Shown here piece after piece: positions 40,243 through 49,097 of a stretch of DNA of 56,564 bases; the stretch's first letter is position 1; each line of letters begins with the position of its first letter. The notes below the pieces were generated by a model that was not told where the DNA came from, did no database searches, and saw nothing but the letters and a program-made list of their open reading frames with translations. The position numbers and the translations under genes were made by a program. The stretch covers positions 1-56,564 of the forward strand of contig VHBQ01000010.1 of assembly GCA_016871855.1 (NCBI GenBank). The letters are read 5' to 3'. Origin of the DNA: Gemmatimonadota bacterium (lineage in GTDB: Bacteria; Gemmatimonadota; Gemmatimonadetes; Gemmatimonadales; Gemmatimonadaceae).

Positions 40243-41192
40243 ATCTCCCAGTTCGAGAAGATCACGCCGGACGCCGGAATGACCTCGGCGTGCCCGGCGA
40301 GCGTCATTCGCAGGTCGGTCCAGCGCACGCGCGCCCCCATCGCGATCAGCGCCTGATACGCGGCCGGGTAGTCGCCCTGCACGCGCACGGCGGCACGCGC
40401 GCACCCATTCTCTCGCGCGAAGCCGCCGACGGCCCTGAGCAGCTCTGGCAGCGCCGCCGTCTCGCGCACGGCGAGCTTCAGCACGCGCGTTTCCTCGCGC
40501 GGCCGCCCCTCCACGAGCGCTGCCTCGTGGCAGAGCGCGAAGCCGTCCAGGCCGTGACGCCCGCGCAGCAGCACGGTGTCGCCGATGCCCAGGGCGCGGG
40601 TCAGCCGGATCTCGCGCGTGAAGTCCACGCCGGGCTGCAGCGCATCCACCATCGCGGCGCACTGCGCGATCGCGGCGTCGCCATCCGCGGCGCCGAGCGT
40701 GCCGAGTCGAGTGAACGCCGCGGGCTTCGCATCGAACGCCAGACTGACGGTCATCCGTCCCGGGATGAACCCGAGCCGTGAGTAGAAGCCGATGTTGTCC
40801 ATCGTGCGCGGCATGGTCTCGAGTCCGATCACCGAGCAACCGCGCGCGCGCAGCAGCGCGATGCCCGCGGTCACGATTTCCTTGCCGAGTCCCGTCCCCT
40901 GCCACTCCGGACGCACCGCGAGCGGACCCATCCAGCCCTCCGCGCCCGACTGGTGCGCCACGTTGAACGCGACGAGCCGGTCGTCCAGATCGACCCAGCA
41001 CATCGCGCCGTCACCCGCGTCCTCGATGGCATAGCGCCAGATGGCCGGGTTCAGCGGCGGCACGCGCACTCCTGAAAGGCCGTCGCGCCGATACCGCTCC
41101 GAGAACGCCTCCGAGAAGAGGTGATTGAGCGGCCCGATGTCGCCGACGGCCAACGCGCGCCGGTGCAGGCCGTGCGACGTGGGAGCGCTCAC
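40239..41192 (-). CDS. Tandem GNAT acetyltransferase
   Basis: The 317-residue protein contains two GNAT folds. The first has motif A VRPEWQGTGLGKEIVTAGIALL (about residues 93-114) and LETMPRTMDNIGFYSRLGF; the second (about 170-310) is more diverged, with ARAAVRVQGDYPAAYQALIAMG. The substrate is unknown. GTG 41192 overlaps the rad50-like stop by 4 nt, so it is the last gene of the nurA-herA-mre11-rad50 operon, although its role there is unexplained. Confidence 0.85.
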   Translation of the reverse strand: MSAPTSHGLHRRALAVGDIGPLNHLFSEAFSERYRRDGLSGVRVPPLNPAIWRYAIEDAGDGAMCWVDLDDRLVAFNVAHQSGAEGWMGPLAVRPEWQGTGLGKEIVTAGIALLRARGCSVIGLETMPRTMDNIGFYSRLGFIPGRMTVSLAFDAKPAAFTRLGTLGAADGDAAIAQCAAMVDALQPGVDFTREIRLTRALGIGDTVLLRGRHGLDGFALCHEAALVEGRPREETRVLKLAVRETAALPELLRAVGGFARENGCARAAVRVQGDYPAAYQALIAMGARVRWTDLRMTLAGHAEVIPASGVIFSNWEI

Positions 41193-43657
41193 GCCGCGCC
41201 TCCGTCATCCACGGCGCCGGCGGCGGCGAGCAGCGCCTCGGCGTCGGGCGGCTGGTCGGCGTCGCCGCGCGCGATGCGCGAGGCGCCCGACTTCTCGTCG
41301 TTCGCGATCACGAACACCTGGTCGAGCCCGTCACGCACGTCGTCGATGTGCGTGATGACGATCACCTGGTCGAACCGGTCGCGCAGCGCGCGAAGGAGCG
41401 CGATGACGTTCTGTCGTCGCGTCTCGTCCAGCGAGCCGAAGACCTCGTCGAGGATCAGCAGGGAGAACGGCTGGCCGCTGCGCTCGGCGATCATCTGCGA
41501 GATGGCGAGGCGCAGGACCAGATTGGCGAGATCCTCCTCGCCCCCGGAGATCACCTGCAGCGGGACGCCGTCCTCGAGGATCGAGATGCGGTACTTCTCA
41601 TCGAGGTCCAGTTCGCTGTACCGCGCATCGGTGAGCGCGGCGAGGAAGCCGCTCGCCAGCTCAGAGATCTCCGGGCGCATCTGGTAGTTCAGGTCGGTGC
41701 GCAGGTCCGAGTAGGCCCGGTACAGCTCGTCGTGGAGCCGCTTTTCCGCCTCCACCTGCTCAAGCCGCTCGCGGCGCTCGGCCAATTCGCGCTGGGCGGC
41801 CGCCACGCGGTCGCAGTCTGAGCCGGCCAGCCGCGACTCCGTGTCGGCGTTCAGGACGGCGAGCGCCGCGCCCTGCACGGCCGCCGCCGCCTGCGCGTGC
41901 TCGTCGCGCAGGGCCGCGTACTCCTCCTCCGAGTGCGCGATCGTACCGAGCCGCGAGTCGATCGCCGACCGCTTGCCCTGCGCCGCCGCCATCGCACGCT
42001 GGGCGGACTCAAGTTCACGCCGCAGCGCCGGCTCGCGCTCAACCTGCGTCGTCAGCCGATTGGCTTGCGTGCTGAGCTCGGCGAGCTGCTCAAAGCGCGC
42101 CTCGAGCGCCTGGTGGTGCGCCCGATCGTAGCCGCCCGGAAGGGCGGCGAGTTCCGCGTCGAGCGCCGCGTACCGCTGCTCCTTCTGCCCCAGCTCGCGC
42201 GCCAACTGCTCGAGCTGGTCTACCGCCACCTGGGTGCGCGCCAGCTTGCGTTCGAGCGCGCTGACTTCCTGCATGGCCTGCCGACGCTCCTCGTCGAGCG
42301 CCGCGATGTCCTCGGGCATCGCTTCGAGCTGCTCGAGCCGCTGGCGGAAGTAGAGGCCGTCGGCGCTGACCGCCTCGAGCTGCGTCTCGAGGAATTCCAT
42401 CACGCGATGGTAATGGTCCCCCAGCGGACGGCTGCAGGTCGGGCACTGCCCTTCCTCGCCGGCCGTCTTGAGGCGCTCCTTCTGGTCGCGCAGCTCCTGG
42501 TACTGCGTGCGCAGCGCGTTGCGCCGCGTCTCCGCTTCCTGCCGATCGCGCACCCACTCGGTGCGGCGCAGCTCGAGCCGCCCCTGCAGTTCGTCCAGCC
42601 GCCGGCGTTTCTGCTCCATCTCGTCGGTGAGCTGCTCCTCCACCGTCGGCGCGGTCTCAAGGCGCGAGCGTCCCTCGCGCAGGTGCTGCAGCTCGGTGGC
42701 CAGCTCGTGCGCGGCCTCTTGCAGCGCCTGACGCCGTCCATCGGAGACGGCAAGCTCGCGCTGGCGCGTCAGCTCCTCGCCCACGTCGTGGAACGGCACG
42801 AGCGCCTCGGCGAGCGGCACCAGCGCCTCGCGCGCGTCGGCGACGTGGCGCAGCTCCCCCCCCACGCGATCGACGGTGCGGGCGAGCCCGCCGAGTTCGG
42901 CCTCGAGCACGCGCCGCTCGGCGTCGAGCCCCTGCAGCTCCTCGCGCGCCCGCTGCGCGTCCGCCCAACGCGGATGCAGCGCCCCGAGCTCCTGCTGCGC
43001 GCGCGCCTGCTCCACCGCGGCCGCCGCGGCGCGTGCCTGCGCGTCGCGCAGCCGCGCCTCGGCGTCGGAGAGCTGGCGCGCCAGCGCGTCCGGATCGGGC
43101 ATCCCCGCGCGCATGCCGTTCGCTTCGTTGCGCAGCGCCTTGCGACGCTCGTCGCACAGGTCTTGCGCGGCACGCAGCTTCTCGTAGCCCAGCACGCGCG
43201 ACAGGAACTGCGCGCGCGCCGCCGCCGTGAGCGTCGCCATCACGGCGAGCTGCTTCTGCGCGGTGAAGTACGTGTTGTCGAACTCCTCGAGCGTCATGCC
43301 CAGCGTGCGGCGCACGACGTCGGTCACCGCCGACGCGCCGGTGGCGATGGGCCGCTCGCCGCCATCCACAAACAGGTCCGCGGTCGTGAGCGCGCGCACG
43401 AGGCGATACCGGTGCCCGCCGAGCTCGAAGTCGAGCTCGATGCGCACGGGCGAACGCGCGCTCGCGCGGGCGAAGCGGATGGAATCCACGGTGCCGCGCG
43501 TGGCGTCGCCGCCGTAGAGCGCCCACTTGATCGCCTCGAGGATCGTGGTCTTCCCCGAGCCGTTCGGACCGATGATCCCTGTCAGGCCGCGGTCGAACAG
43601 CAGCGTGTTGTCCGCGTGCTGCCGGAAGTTCACGAGGCGAAGCCGGGAGAGCCTCAT
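41189..43657 (-). CDS. sbcC: Rad50/SbcC-type SMC ATPase
   Basis: In this 822-residue protein, the N-terminal Walker A GIIGPNGSGKTTILEAIKW leads the half-ATPase, followed by long coiled coil with the zinc hook CPTC (about residue 405, GQCPTCSRPLGDHYHRV), and the C-terminal half with signature VISGGEEDLANLVLRLAISQ and Walker B FSLLILDEVFGSLDE. Rad50 length (822) is like archaeal Rad50 and shorter than E. coli SbcC (1048). It partners with the Mre11/SbcD gene, overlapping it by 4 nt (ATGA), to process double-strand breaks and hairpins. Confidence 0.96.
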   Translation of the reverse strand: MRLSRLRLVNFRQHADNTLLFDRGLTGIIGPNGSGKTTILEAIKWALYGGDATRGTVDSIRFARASARSPVRIELDFELGGHRYRLVRALTTADLFVDGGERPIATGASAVTDVVRRTLGMTLEEFDNTYFTAQKQLAVMATLTAAARAQFLSRVLGYEKLRAAQDLCDERRKALRNEANGMRAGMPDPDALARQLSDAEARLRDAQARAAAAAVEQARAQQELGALHPRWADAQRAREELQGLDAERRVLEAELGGLARTVDRVGGELRHVADAREALVPLAEALVPFHDVGEELTRQRELAVSDGRRQALQEAAHELATELQHLREGRSRLETAPTVEEQLTDEMEQKRRRLDELQGRLELRRTEWVRDRQEAETRRNALRTQYQELRDQKERLKTAGEEGQCPTCSRPLGDHYHRVMEFLETQLEAVSADGLYFRQRLEQLEAMPEDIAALDEERRQAMQEVSALERKLARTQVAVDQLEQLARELGQKEQRYAALDAELAALPGGYDRAHHQALEARFEQLAELSTQANRLTTQVEREPALRRELESAQRAMAAAQGKRSAIDSRLGTIAHSEEEYAALRDEHAQAAAAVQGAALAVLNADTESRLAGSDCDRVAAAQRELAERRERLEQVEAEKRLHDELYRAYSDLRTDLNYQMRPEISELASGFLAALTDARYSELDLDEKYRISILEDGVPLQVISGGEEDLANLVLRLAISQMIAERSGQPFSLLILDEVFGSLDETRRQNVIALLRALRDRFDQVIVITHIDDVRDGLDQVFVIANDEKSGASRIARGDADQPPDAEALLAAAGAVDDGGAA

Positions 43658-44856
43658 GCCGCGTCCGGTCCGTCCACGCCGCGCGTGGCCATGTCCTGCT
43701 CCGCCTCGCGGAGGAAGTGCTCGCCGAGCGCGACGAGGCGGTCGCGATCGATGTCGGAGGTCAGCACGCGGCTGCGCAACGCCTCGCGCAGGGTGTCAGC
43801 GAGCGACGGGCGCCGGCCCGGCGCGCCGCTCTCGGCCGCCGATGAGCGCACGACGGCCGGGCGCCGCGTATCGAGCACGAAGTGCAGCGCCCGCCGCTGG
43901 AACTCGCGCAGCCGCTGATGGTCGAGCTCGCGCACCACATGCCGCGGCACGTCCTTCACCACCAGGCGCACCACCTTGCCCTCGATGCCGCCGTCCGGGC
44001 AGCGCTCGACGGCGGCGGCGATGGCCGCGTCGAGGTCCACGGCCGACAGCCCGCGCCCGCTGATCGCGGGGAGATCCACAATCTTCCGCGTGACCGGCAG
44101 CCAGTGGAACGTCTGCTTGCCCGTGTCGAGATCCCGCTCGATTAGTCCCTTGCCGGGGAGTTTCGCGGCGCGCTCTTCCGCGTATTCTCCCCAGGCGTTC
44201 GTGCTCGTGTAGTCGAGGGAGCCGCAGTAATACGCGTTCGGCCCCACCTTGCGGTACACGTGGTAGTGCCCGAGCGCGACGTAGTCCCAGCGCTCGTGCG
44301 CCACGGCCGACGCCGGAATGGGCATGGAGGCGCGCTCGTCCTCGCGGGCGCCCTCCGGCAGCACGCCCTCCACTTCGCCGTGGAGGAGCAGCACGTTCCG
44401 GCGGAAGGCGAGATCGGGCGCGAGTTCCACGCTCCCCGGCGGTAGATCGGGGACCGCGAGGATCGCGAGGTCATGCTCGGGGAACGTGAACCGCCGCGGC
44501 GCGGCGTCGGCGATGTGGAAGCCCAGCGGCTCGAACAGGCGCAGGATGCACGTCGTCTCGCTCGAGCGCGGCATGTCGTGGTTGCCGGCGACGATCACGC
44601 AGATGGCGTTCGGCAGCGCGGTGCGCAGGCGCGAGAACTGATGGAACGCGTGCAGGATGGCCGGGTTCGTCGGCCGCACGGTGTGGAAGACGTCGCCGCC
44701 AATCACCACCAGGTCCGGCGCCAGCGCGATCACCTTGTCGATGGCGCGCGTGAACGACGCCGCCACGTCCGCCTCGCGCTGGTTCTTGCCCGCGGGCGTG
44801 ACGCGCTGGTACTGGCGGAAGCCGAGGTGGAGGTCCGAGAGGTGGACGAGTCGCAT
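43654..44856 (-). CDS. sbcD: Mre11/SbcD-type nuclease
   Basis: The 400-residue calcineurin-like phosphoesterase has its metal-binding motifs in order: HLSDLHLG (residues 5-12), VIGGDVFHT, VIVAGNHDMPRSSE, VLLLHGEVEG and VALGHYHVYRKV. The C-terminal part contains a cap/Rad50-binding region. ATG 44856 gives the family N-terminus; a longer frame upstream reads into an inverted repeat. It is the nuclease of the Mre11-Rad50 complex encoded with rad50 downstream and herA and nurA upstream. Confidence 0.96.
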   Translation of the reverse strand: MRLVHLSDLHLGFRQYQRVTPAGKNQREADVAASFTRAIDKVIALAPDLVVIGGDVFHTVRPTNPAILHAFHQFSRLRTALPNAICVIVAGNHDMPRSSETTCILRLFEPLGFHIADAAPRRFTFPEHDLAILAVPDLPPGSVELAPDLAFRRNVLLLHGEVEGVLPEGAREDERASMPIPASAVAHERWDYVALGHYHVYRKVGPNAYYCGSLDYTSTNAWGEYAEERAAKLPGKGLIERDLDTGKQTFHWLPVTRKIVDLPAISGRGLSAVDLDAAIAAAVERCPDGGIEGKVVRLVVKDVPRHVVRELDHQRLREFQRRALHFVLDTRRPAVVRSSAAESGAPGRRPSLADTLREALRSRVLTSDIDRDRLVALGEHFLREAEQDMATRGVDGPDAA

Positions 44857-44865
44857 GGGAGCGCC

Positions 44866-44985
44866 GAGTACAACAGAATGGCACAGAGTACCACGGAGGA
44901 CAACCGAGCGCAGAGTTCGGCACAGGTCGTACACTGTGCCCTTCCGTGCCTCTCTGTGCGCCTCTGTGCTATTCGGTGTCGGTCT
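44866..44985. repeat. Inverted GCACAGAGTACCACGGAGG-type repeat
   Basis: GAATGGCACAGAGTACCACGG (44876-44896) and GGCACAG (44919-44925) pair with CTGTGCC (44934-44940) and with TCCGTGCCTCTCTGTGC plus CCTCTGTGCTATTC (44943-44974). It separates herA from sbcD inside the operon, where it could attenuate or process the transcript. Confidence 0.8.
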
Positions 44986-44995
44986 GCGCCACTCC

Positions 44996-46942
44996 CTACC
45001 CGCCGTACGGGTCGCTGAACTCGGATCCGGCGAGGGGCATCGCCGTCGGCCGGTCCGGGACCGCTTCCGGCGCGACGCGGGCGCGGAACTGCGCGCGGAA
45101 GTACGCCTTCACGTCGTCGGGTCGCACCTGCAGGGTGCGGTTGCGCGCCCGCAGCACATCCTCCTCCGGCGCGGCGACGGCCGCCTGCTTCACCCACTCG
45201 AGCGTGATGGTCGGATCCAGCGTGCGGAGCGAGCGCACCACCGCGGCTTCCAGCGTCGGCTCCGGCTCGGCGGGAAACCGCTCCACGCCGTCGCGACCGC
45301 CGAGCACCGCCGGGCGCGGGAATCGCACGAAGACGGGCTGCGCGAAGTGGGGATGCCTGACCATCAGCTGCCCTTTGTCCAGCGTGGACAGTTTCACGCG
45401 CGTCGCAGGGGCCAGTGTGGCGTAGCCCGGCGTAGCCAGCTCGTCCATGTCCATCCGGCCGAAGAGCGCGGTGCCGCAATTGCCGACGACGCGACGGTGG
45501 ACCTGCGACCGGAACTGCTGCGCCGCAAAGAGCACAAGGCCGAGATAGCGGCCGCGCTCGGCGATGTCGAGCAGCATTTGCCGCACGTAGGTGTCCGGGC
45601 CGTCCGACGGGGCGTACTTGTTCAGCTCATCCACGAAGACGATGACGTGGTCCACGCCGAGCGTGCGACGCTCAAGCTGCTCGCGCAGCTGCGAGACGAC
45701 GCGCGCAAAGATCAGGTCCTGTGCGTCCTCCTCGGACGCGGCGACGTCCACCACGTAGACCGCGCGATCGCGGAACGCGCCGAAGGGGAGGTCACTGGAG
45801 GTGCCGTCGTCAGTCACCAGCCCGCGGCAGCGGGTGGAGATGTTGGTCAGCCGGTTGCGGACCTTGCGGATGGTCGCGACATGGTGCGTGCGCCAGCTCT
45901 CCATGTCCCGCCCTTCCATGCCCCGCAACAGCTCGCTGAACCACGCCGCGAGGTCGGCGAACGAGCGCACCGTGTGGCCACGGGTGAGGATCGGGTCGGA
46001 AAACTCCTGGTTGACCACGCGTTCGCGGATGAAGTCGATGAGCGCGTCGGCCTTGGCGTCCACGTCGTCCTTGTTGAGGAGCACCTCGGCGTACTGGAGC
46101 ACCTCGCGCAGGCCCCAGGAGAGCGGGCGGACGTTGTGGGCGAGTGCGGGATGCGAGCGCAGCGTGGCGAGCGTGTGGCCGCGCGCCGTCCACGGCGCGA
46201 AGTACTCGACGTCGCGGAACGGCTCCGCCGGCACGCCGGCCGCGGCGTAGAGCGCGCGGTCGGTGTCATCGAGTCGGTCCGAGGGCTGGTCGAGGAAGCA
46301 GAGGTCCGGCCCCTTCACGTTGAAGCAGACGGCGGCGACGCTCCCCTTCTGCTCAGGGAAATGGGCAAAGATGGACGAGAGGAGCCACTCGACGGCGCTC
46401 GTCTTCGTCGCGAGCCCCGAGACACCCGAGATGTTGAGGTGCGCCGCCTCGGGCCCGAGCAGGAAATCCGCGTCGAGATAGACCGGACTCTGCGTCGCGC
46501 CGGAGCGATAGACGCCGATGGGGATGGCCGTGCGCTGGCCATCACGCAGGTACCCGTCCATCCGCAGGGCGACGGCGATGTCCTCGTCGGTGGCGAGGTG
46601 CACGCGGCCCATCGGGACCGGCTGCAACGGTTCATCCGGCACATGCCGCAACGCGTGCGCCGTGTAGAGACGGATCTCGGTGCGGTCTGTCGGTGCGTGC
46701 ACCGCGTTCGACGGATCGCCGTCGGCGCCGAGGACATCGTGCAGCGGCGACTGCAGGTCGGTGTACGAGAACCCCTCGACCACCACGCCGTAGACGCTGA
46801 GGGCGCCGCCGTCGGCAGTCGCGCCTCCCTCCACGCGCACGATCGTGCCGATCCCGACGGGCGCGTCGAGCGCAGTCCAGAAATGGAACTCGTGCGGCGT
46901 GTTGGGCTTGCGTTCGGTGGCGACGACTCGGCCGATGGACAT
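44996..46942 (-). CDS. herA: HerA-like hexameric DNA-pumping ATPase
   Basis: The 648-residue protein starts with an N-terminal HAS-barrel-like region (FWTALDAPVGIGTIVRVEGG), then a RecA-like ATPase: P-loop region HLNISGVSGLATKTSAVEWLL (non-canonical; Gly before Lys is Thr), Walker B DHVIVFVDELNKYAPSDG, sensor region VLFAAQQFRSQVHRRVVGNC. HerA translocates DNA into the NurA nuclease. The upstream nurA-like gene and downstream mre11-rad50 support the assignment. It begins 33 nt after the nurA stop. Confidence 0.92.
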   Translation of the reverse strand: MSIGRVVATERKPNTPHEFHFWTALDAPVGIGTIVRVEGGATADGGALSVYGVVVEGFSYTDLQSPLHDVLGADGDPSNAVHAPTDRTEIRLYTAHALRHVPDEPLQPVPMGRVHLATDEDIAVALRMDGYLRDGQRTAIPIGVYRSGATQSPVYLDADFLLGPEAAHLNISGVSGLATKTSAVEWLLSSIFAHFPEQKGSVAAVCFNVKGPDLCFLDQPSDRLDDTDRALYAAAGVPAEPFRDVEYFAPWTARGHTLATLRSHPALAHNVRPLSWGLREVLQYAEVLLNKDDVDAKADALIDFIRERVVNQEFSDPILTRGHTVRSFADLAAWFSELLRGMEGRDMESWRTHHVATIRKVRNRLTNISTRCRGLVTDDGTSSDLPFGAFRDRAVYVVDVAASEEDAQDLIFARVVSQLREQLERRTLGVDHVIVFVDELNKYAPSDGPDTYVRQMLLDIAERGRYLGLVLFAAQQFRSQVHRRVVGNCGTALFGRMDMDELATPGYATLAPATRVKLSTLDKGQLMVRHPHFAQPVFVRFPRPAVLGGRDGVERFPAEPEPTLEAAVVRSLRTLDPTITLEWVKQAAVAAPEEDVLRARNRTLQVRPDDVKAYFRAQFRARVAPEAVPDRPTAMPLAGSEFSDPYGG

Positions 46943-46975
46943 CAGGGGAATGGCGAATGAGGAAGGTGGAACGGC

Positions 46976-47989
46976 TTATCGCGACACGGCGCGCAGGTAC
47001 TCCTCGGTCAACCTAATGCCGTACGCCATCGCCCCCCAGCGCGGATCGGGGAGCGCCAGCGGCGCGCGCTCGGCGAGGATCCACCGCGACACCAGGTCGG
47101 CGCGCGCCCCGTCGGCGTCGTCGCGCGCGATCTCGACGCGCACGAGCCCCCACAGGGCGTCGTGCGCCGCGGGATCACGCAGGCGCAGGTACCAGCTCGC
47201 CACGGCCGCGCGGCGCGGCGAGGCAACGGTGAACATCGTCGTGCGCTCCCCCGCGCGCAGGCCCAACACAAGCGGCAGGGCGGCGCCGTCCACGTAGAGC
47301 GTGCGATGGGATTTCACCACGCCGACGGCCAGCGGCGAGTGCGCCGCGCCTCCCGCCGCCGCGATGCCGCCGTCCACGAACAGCGGGCCGTCGCCGGCCG
47401 CGCACCACCGTTCGGCGCAGGCCGTCTCGAGCGCCTCGCGCTGGCGTTGGACGGCGTGGAGCGCCCGCGCGACGAGATCCTGCGGATGCCAAGGGCCGCG
47501 CTCGTCCGGCGACAGCGTGTCGCGCACCGCGCAGGTCGTTGAGAGCGACGTCCAGACGGAATCGTCCAACGCGGCGCGCGGGGCATAGAGCGCGCGATCC
47601 ACGCGATCCGCATCCGCGCGCCAGCGCACGAGCGTGCGGTCACGGCGCAGCCGCACCGCGGCGGCCACCGTGCCGTGCACGACAGGAATGCCGCCGCGCC
47701 AATACGCGAGCACGCGGCTCTGCTGGATGCCGTCGAGAAACGCCGCGATCCCCACGACCGGGGCGCCGTCCACGGCGCGCACCGCCATCGCGTCCCCCTC
47801 CAGCGGCTCCGCGCGCTGCAGCCGCGGCGGCTCGGATGCGTCGGGGCGCAGCAGCTCGAGCGCGGGTTCCGGCGCGGCCGGGAACGCCCCGACCCGCTGG
47901 AGCGCGCGCCGTGCGTCGCGAGCGCTTGCGGCCCCCTCCGTGGACGGGTACGTTGGCCCCATGCGCCGATCCGCATTCATGCTGAGCAT
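46976..47989 (-). CDS. nurA: NurA-like nuclease
   Basis: The protein is 337 residues if started at ATG 47989, chosen for a GAGGA Shine-Dalgarno 5 nt before it; ATG 47962 is the alternative. NurA-fold marks: the metal-binding FLDGIQQSRVLAYWRGGIPV segment, then the second acidic strand GDGPLFVDGGIAAAG, VVKSHRTLYVDG, TMFTVASPRRAAVASWYLRL, and C-terminal GAMAYGIRLTEEYLR. NurA is a 5'-3' exonuclease/endonuclease that HerA feeds. The sequence is diverged, but gene order nurA-herA-mre11-rad50 makes it convincing. Confidence 0.83.
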   Translation of the reverse strand: MLSMNADRRMGPTYPSTEGAASARDARRALQRVGAFPAAPEPALELLRPDASEPPRLQRAEPLEGDAMAVRAVDGAPVVGIAAFLDGIQQSRVLAYWRGGIPVVHGTVAAAVRLRRDRTLVRWRADADRVDRALYAPRAALDDSVWTSLSTTCAVRDTLSPDERGPWHPQDLVARALHAVQRQREALETACAERWCAAGDGPLFVDGGIAAAGGAAHSPLAVGVVKSHRTLYVDGAALPLVLGLRAGERTTMFTVASPRRAAVASWYLRLRDPAAHDALWGLVRVEIARDDADGARADLVSRWILAERAPLALPDPRWGAMAYGIRLTEEYLRAVSR

Positions 47990-48902
47990 CCTAGTCCTCG
48001 CGGCCGGATGCGACAAGGCGAAGCAGGAGTCGCCGGAAGATCTGCCGCCGCCGCCGTCTTTCGACGTGGCGACGCGCCCAACGCTGGTCTTCCAGGCGTT
48101 TGGCACCCTCGATTCCACCCGCCTCGTTCCCATCGCAGTCATCGTGGACGGCCAAGTCAAGGAGATCCAGCTGCCGGACGCCGATTGGCGGCGCCTCGAC
48201 TCGCTCTACTTCCAGGCCGGCACCGAGTATCCGGTGTATCGCGATGGTCGGCCGGCGGGCGTGGTGACCGTCACCCGCCGGATGTTCGAGCCGGATAGCG
48301 AGCCCTTGTACGCGCTGCCGGGATGCCGCGAGGTGCGGCCGATGGCCGCGGTGTCGCTCAAGACCTCGCTCGCCCTCGACCCGGCCTTCGAGTTCATCTC
48401 CATGTCGGGGCCGGTGCGCACCGCACCCGACCGCGCGTCGGCGCCACGCGATCTGCTCGCCGCGACGCGCGCCGTGGCCCTGCTCGCGCTGCGCGACGAA
48501 GGGCTAGACAGCGCAGACATCGACACGGCGGCGTTCAGCGCGCGTGCGGTGCACATGAGCGGCAGCCCGCGGGCCACACTCGTCGCCAACCAGGTGGACC
48601 CCAACGCCGGCGATGCCGGTCCAGGCGCCGGGCACACGACGCACTTCCTGATCCTTGGCGATGACGCCGACGGCAAGGGCTATCAGGTCACCTACAAGCA
48701 CCTCGAGAGCGGCGAGGCGCGCATGGTCGAGTTCCAGCGACTCCTCGACCACCTGGACCTCACGGGTGACGGAACGGATGAGATCTTCGTGGAGTCGTGG
48801 CGTTACGCGGGGACAAACGACCTCGTGGTGCTCTCACGGTCCAACGGCCGCTGGCACGAGTTGTTGCGGGTTGGACAGCAATGGTGCCTCAGGAACAGAT
48901 AG
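47961..48902 (+). CDS. Hypothetical lipoprotein
   Basis: In this 313-residue protein, the signal MRRSAFMLSILVLAAGC gives a lipobox with Cys at residue 17. Mature part: Pro-rich linker then a domain of no recognised family (VIVDGQVKEIQLPDADWRRL, PGAGHTTHFLILGDDADGKG, DLTGDGTDEIFVESW). The last segment resembles FG-GAP/VCBS-like solvent-exposed calcium loops (DLTGDGTDEI). The ATG at 47961 overlaps the first codons of the divergent nurA gene. Confidence 0.78.
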   Translation: MRRSAFMLSILVLAAGCDKAKQESPEDLPPPPSFDVATRPTLVFQAFGTLDSTRLVPIAVIVDGQVKEIQLPDADWRRLDSLYFQAGTEYPVYRDGRPAGVVTVTRRMFEPDSEPLYALPGCREVRPMAAVSLKTSLALDPAFEFISMSGPVRTAPDRASAPRDLLAATRAVALLALRDEGLDSADIDTAAFSARAVHMSGSPRATLVANQVDPNAGDAGPGAGHTTHFLILGDDADGKGYQVTYKHLESGEARMVEFQRLLDHLDLTGDGTDEIFVESWRYAGTNDLVVLSRSNGRWHELLRVGQQWCLRNR

Positions 48903-48904
48903 AC

Positions 48905-49094
48905 GACAGACAAACAACAGAGAGACAACAGAGAGACAACAGAGAAGCAACAGAAAACGGGCGCCCCGATGCGGAGCGCCCGTTTTACTTGGTCTGTTGT
49001 TTCTCTGTTGTTTCTCTGTTGTTTCTCTGTTGTTTCTCTGTTGTTTCTCTGTTGTTTCTCTGTTGTTTCTCTGTTGTTTTTCTGTTGTTTCTCT
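48905..49094. repeat. 11-nt CTGTTGTTTCT array inverted around a terminator
   Basis: Three to four copies of ACAACAGAGAG (48911-48953), then a perfect stem AAAACGGGCGC (48954-48964) with GCGCCCGTTTT (48976-48986), then nine direct units TCTGTTGTTTC (48992-49094). Left and right arrays are complementary, so the whole element can fold as one extended hairpin. It separates convergent genes whose stops lie at 48902 and 49098. Confidence 0.93.
48954..48986. terminator. Bidirectional intrinsic terminator
   Basis: An 11-bp perfect stem with an 11-nt loop; A-tract on the left and T-tract on the right make it work on both strands. Confidence 0.88.
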
Positions 49095-49097
49095 GTC

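Noticed and set aside
41897..43918. 673-residue plus-strand frame
   Set aside because: Antisense to the Rad50-like coiled coil; Leu/Arg-rich mirror of Glu/Gln-rich coding.
44657..46960. 767-residue plus-strand frame
   Set aside because: Antisense to herA and sbcD; no recognisable motif.
48992..49094. Possible CRISPR array
   Set aside because: Units are 11 nt in direct tandem with no spacers, and no cas genes are nearby.
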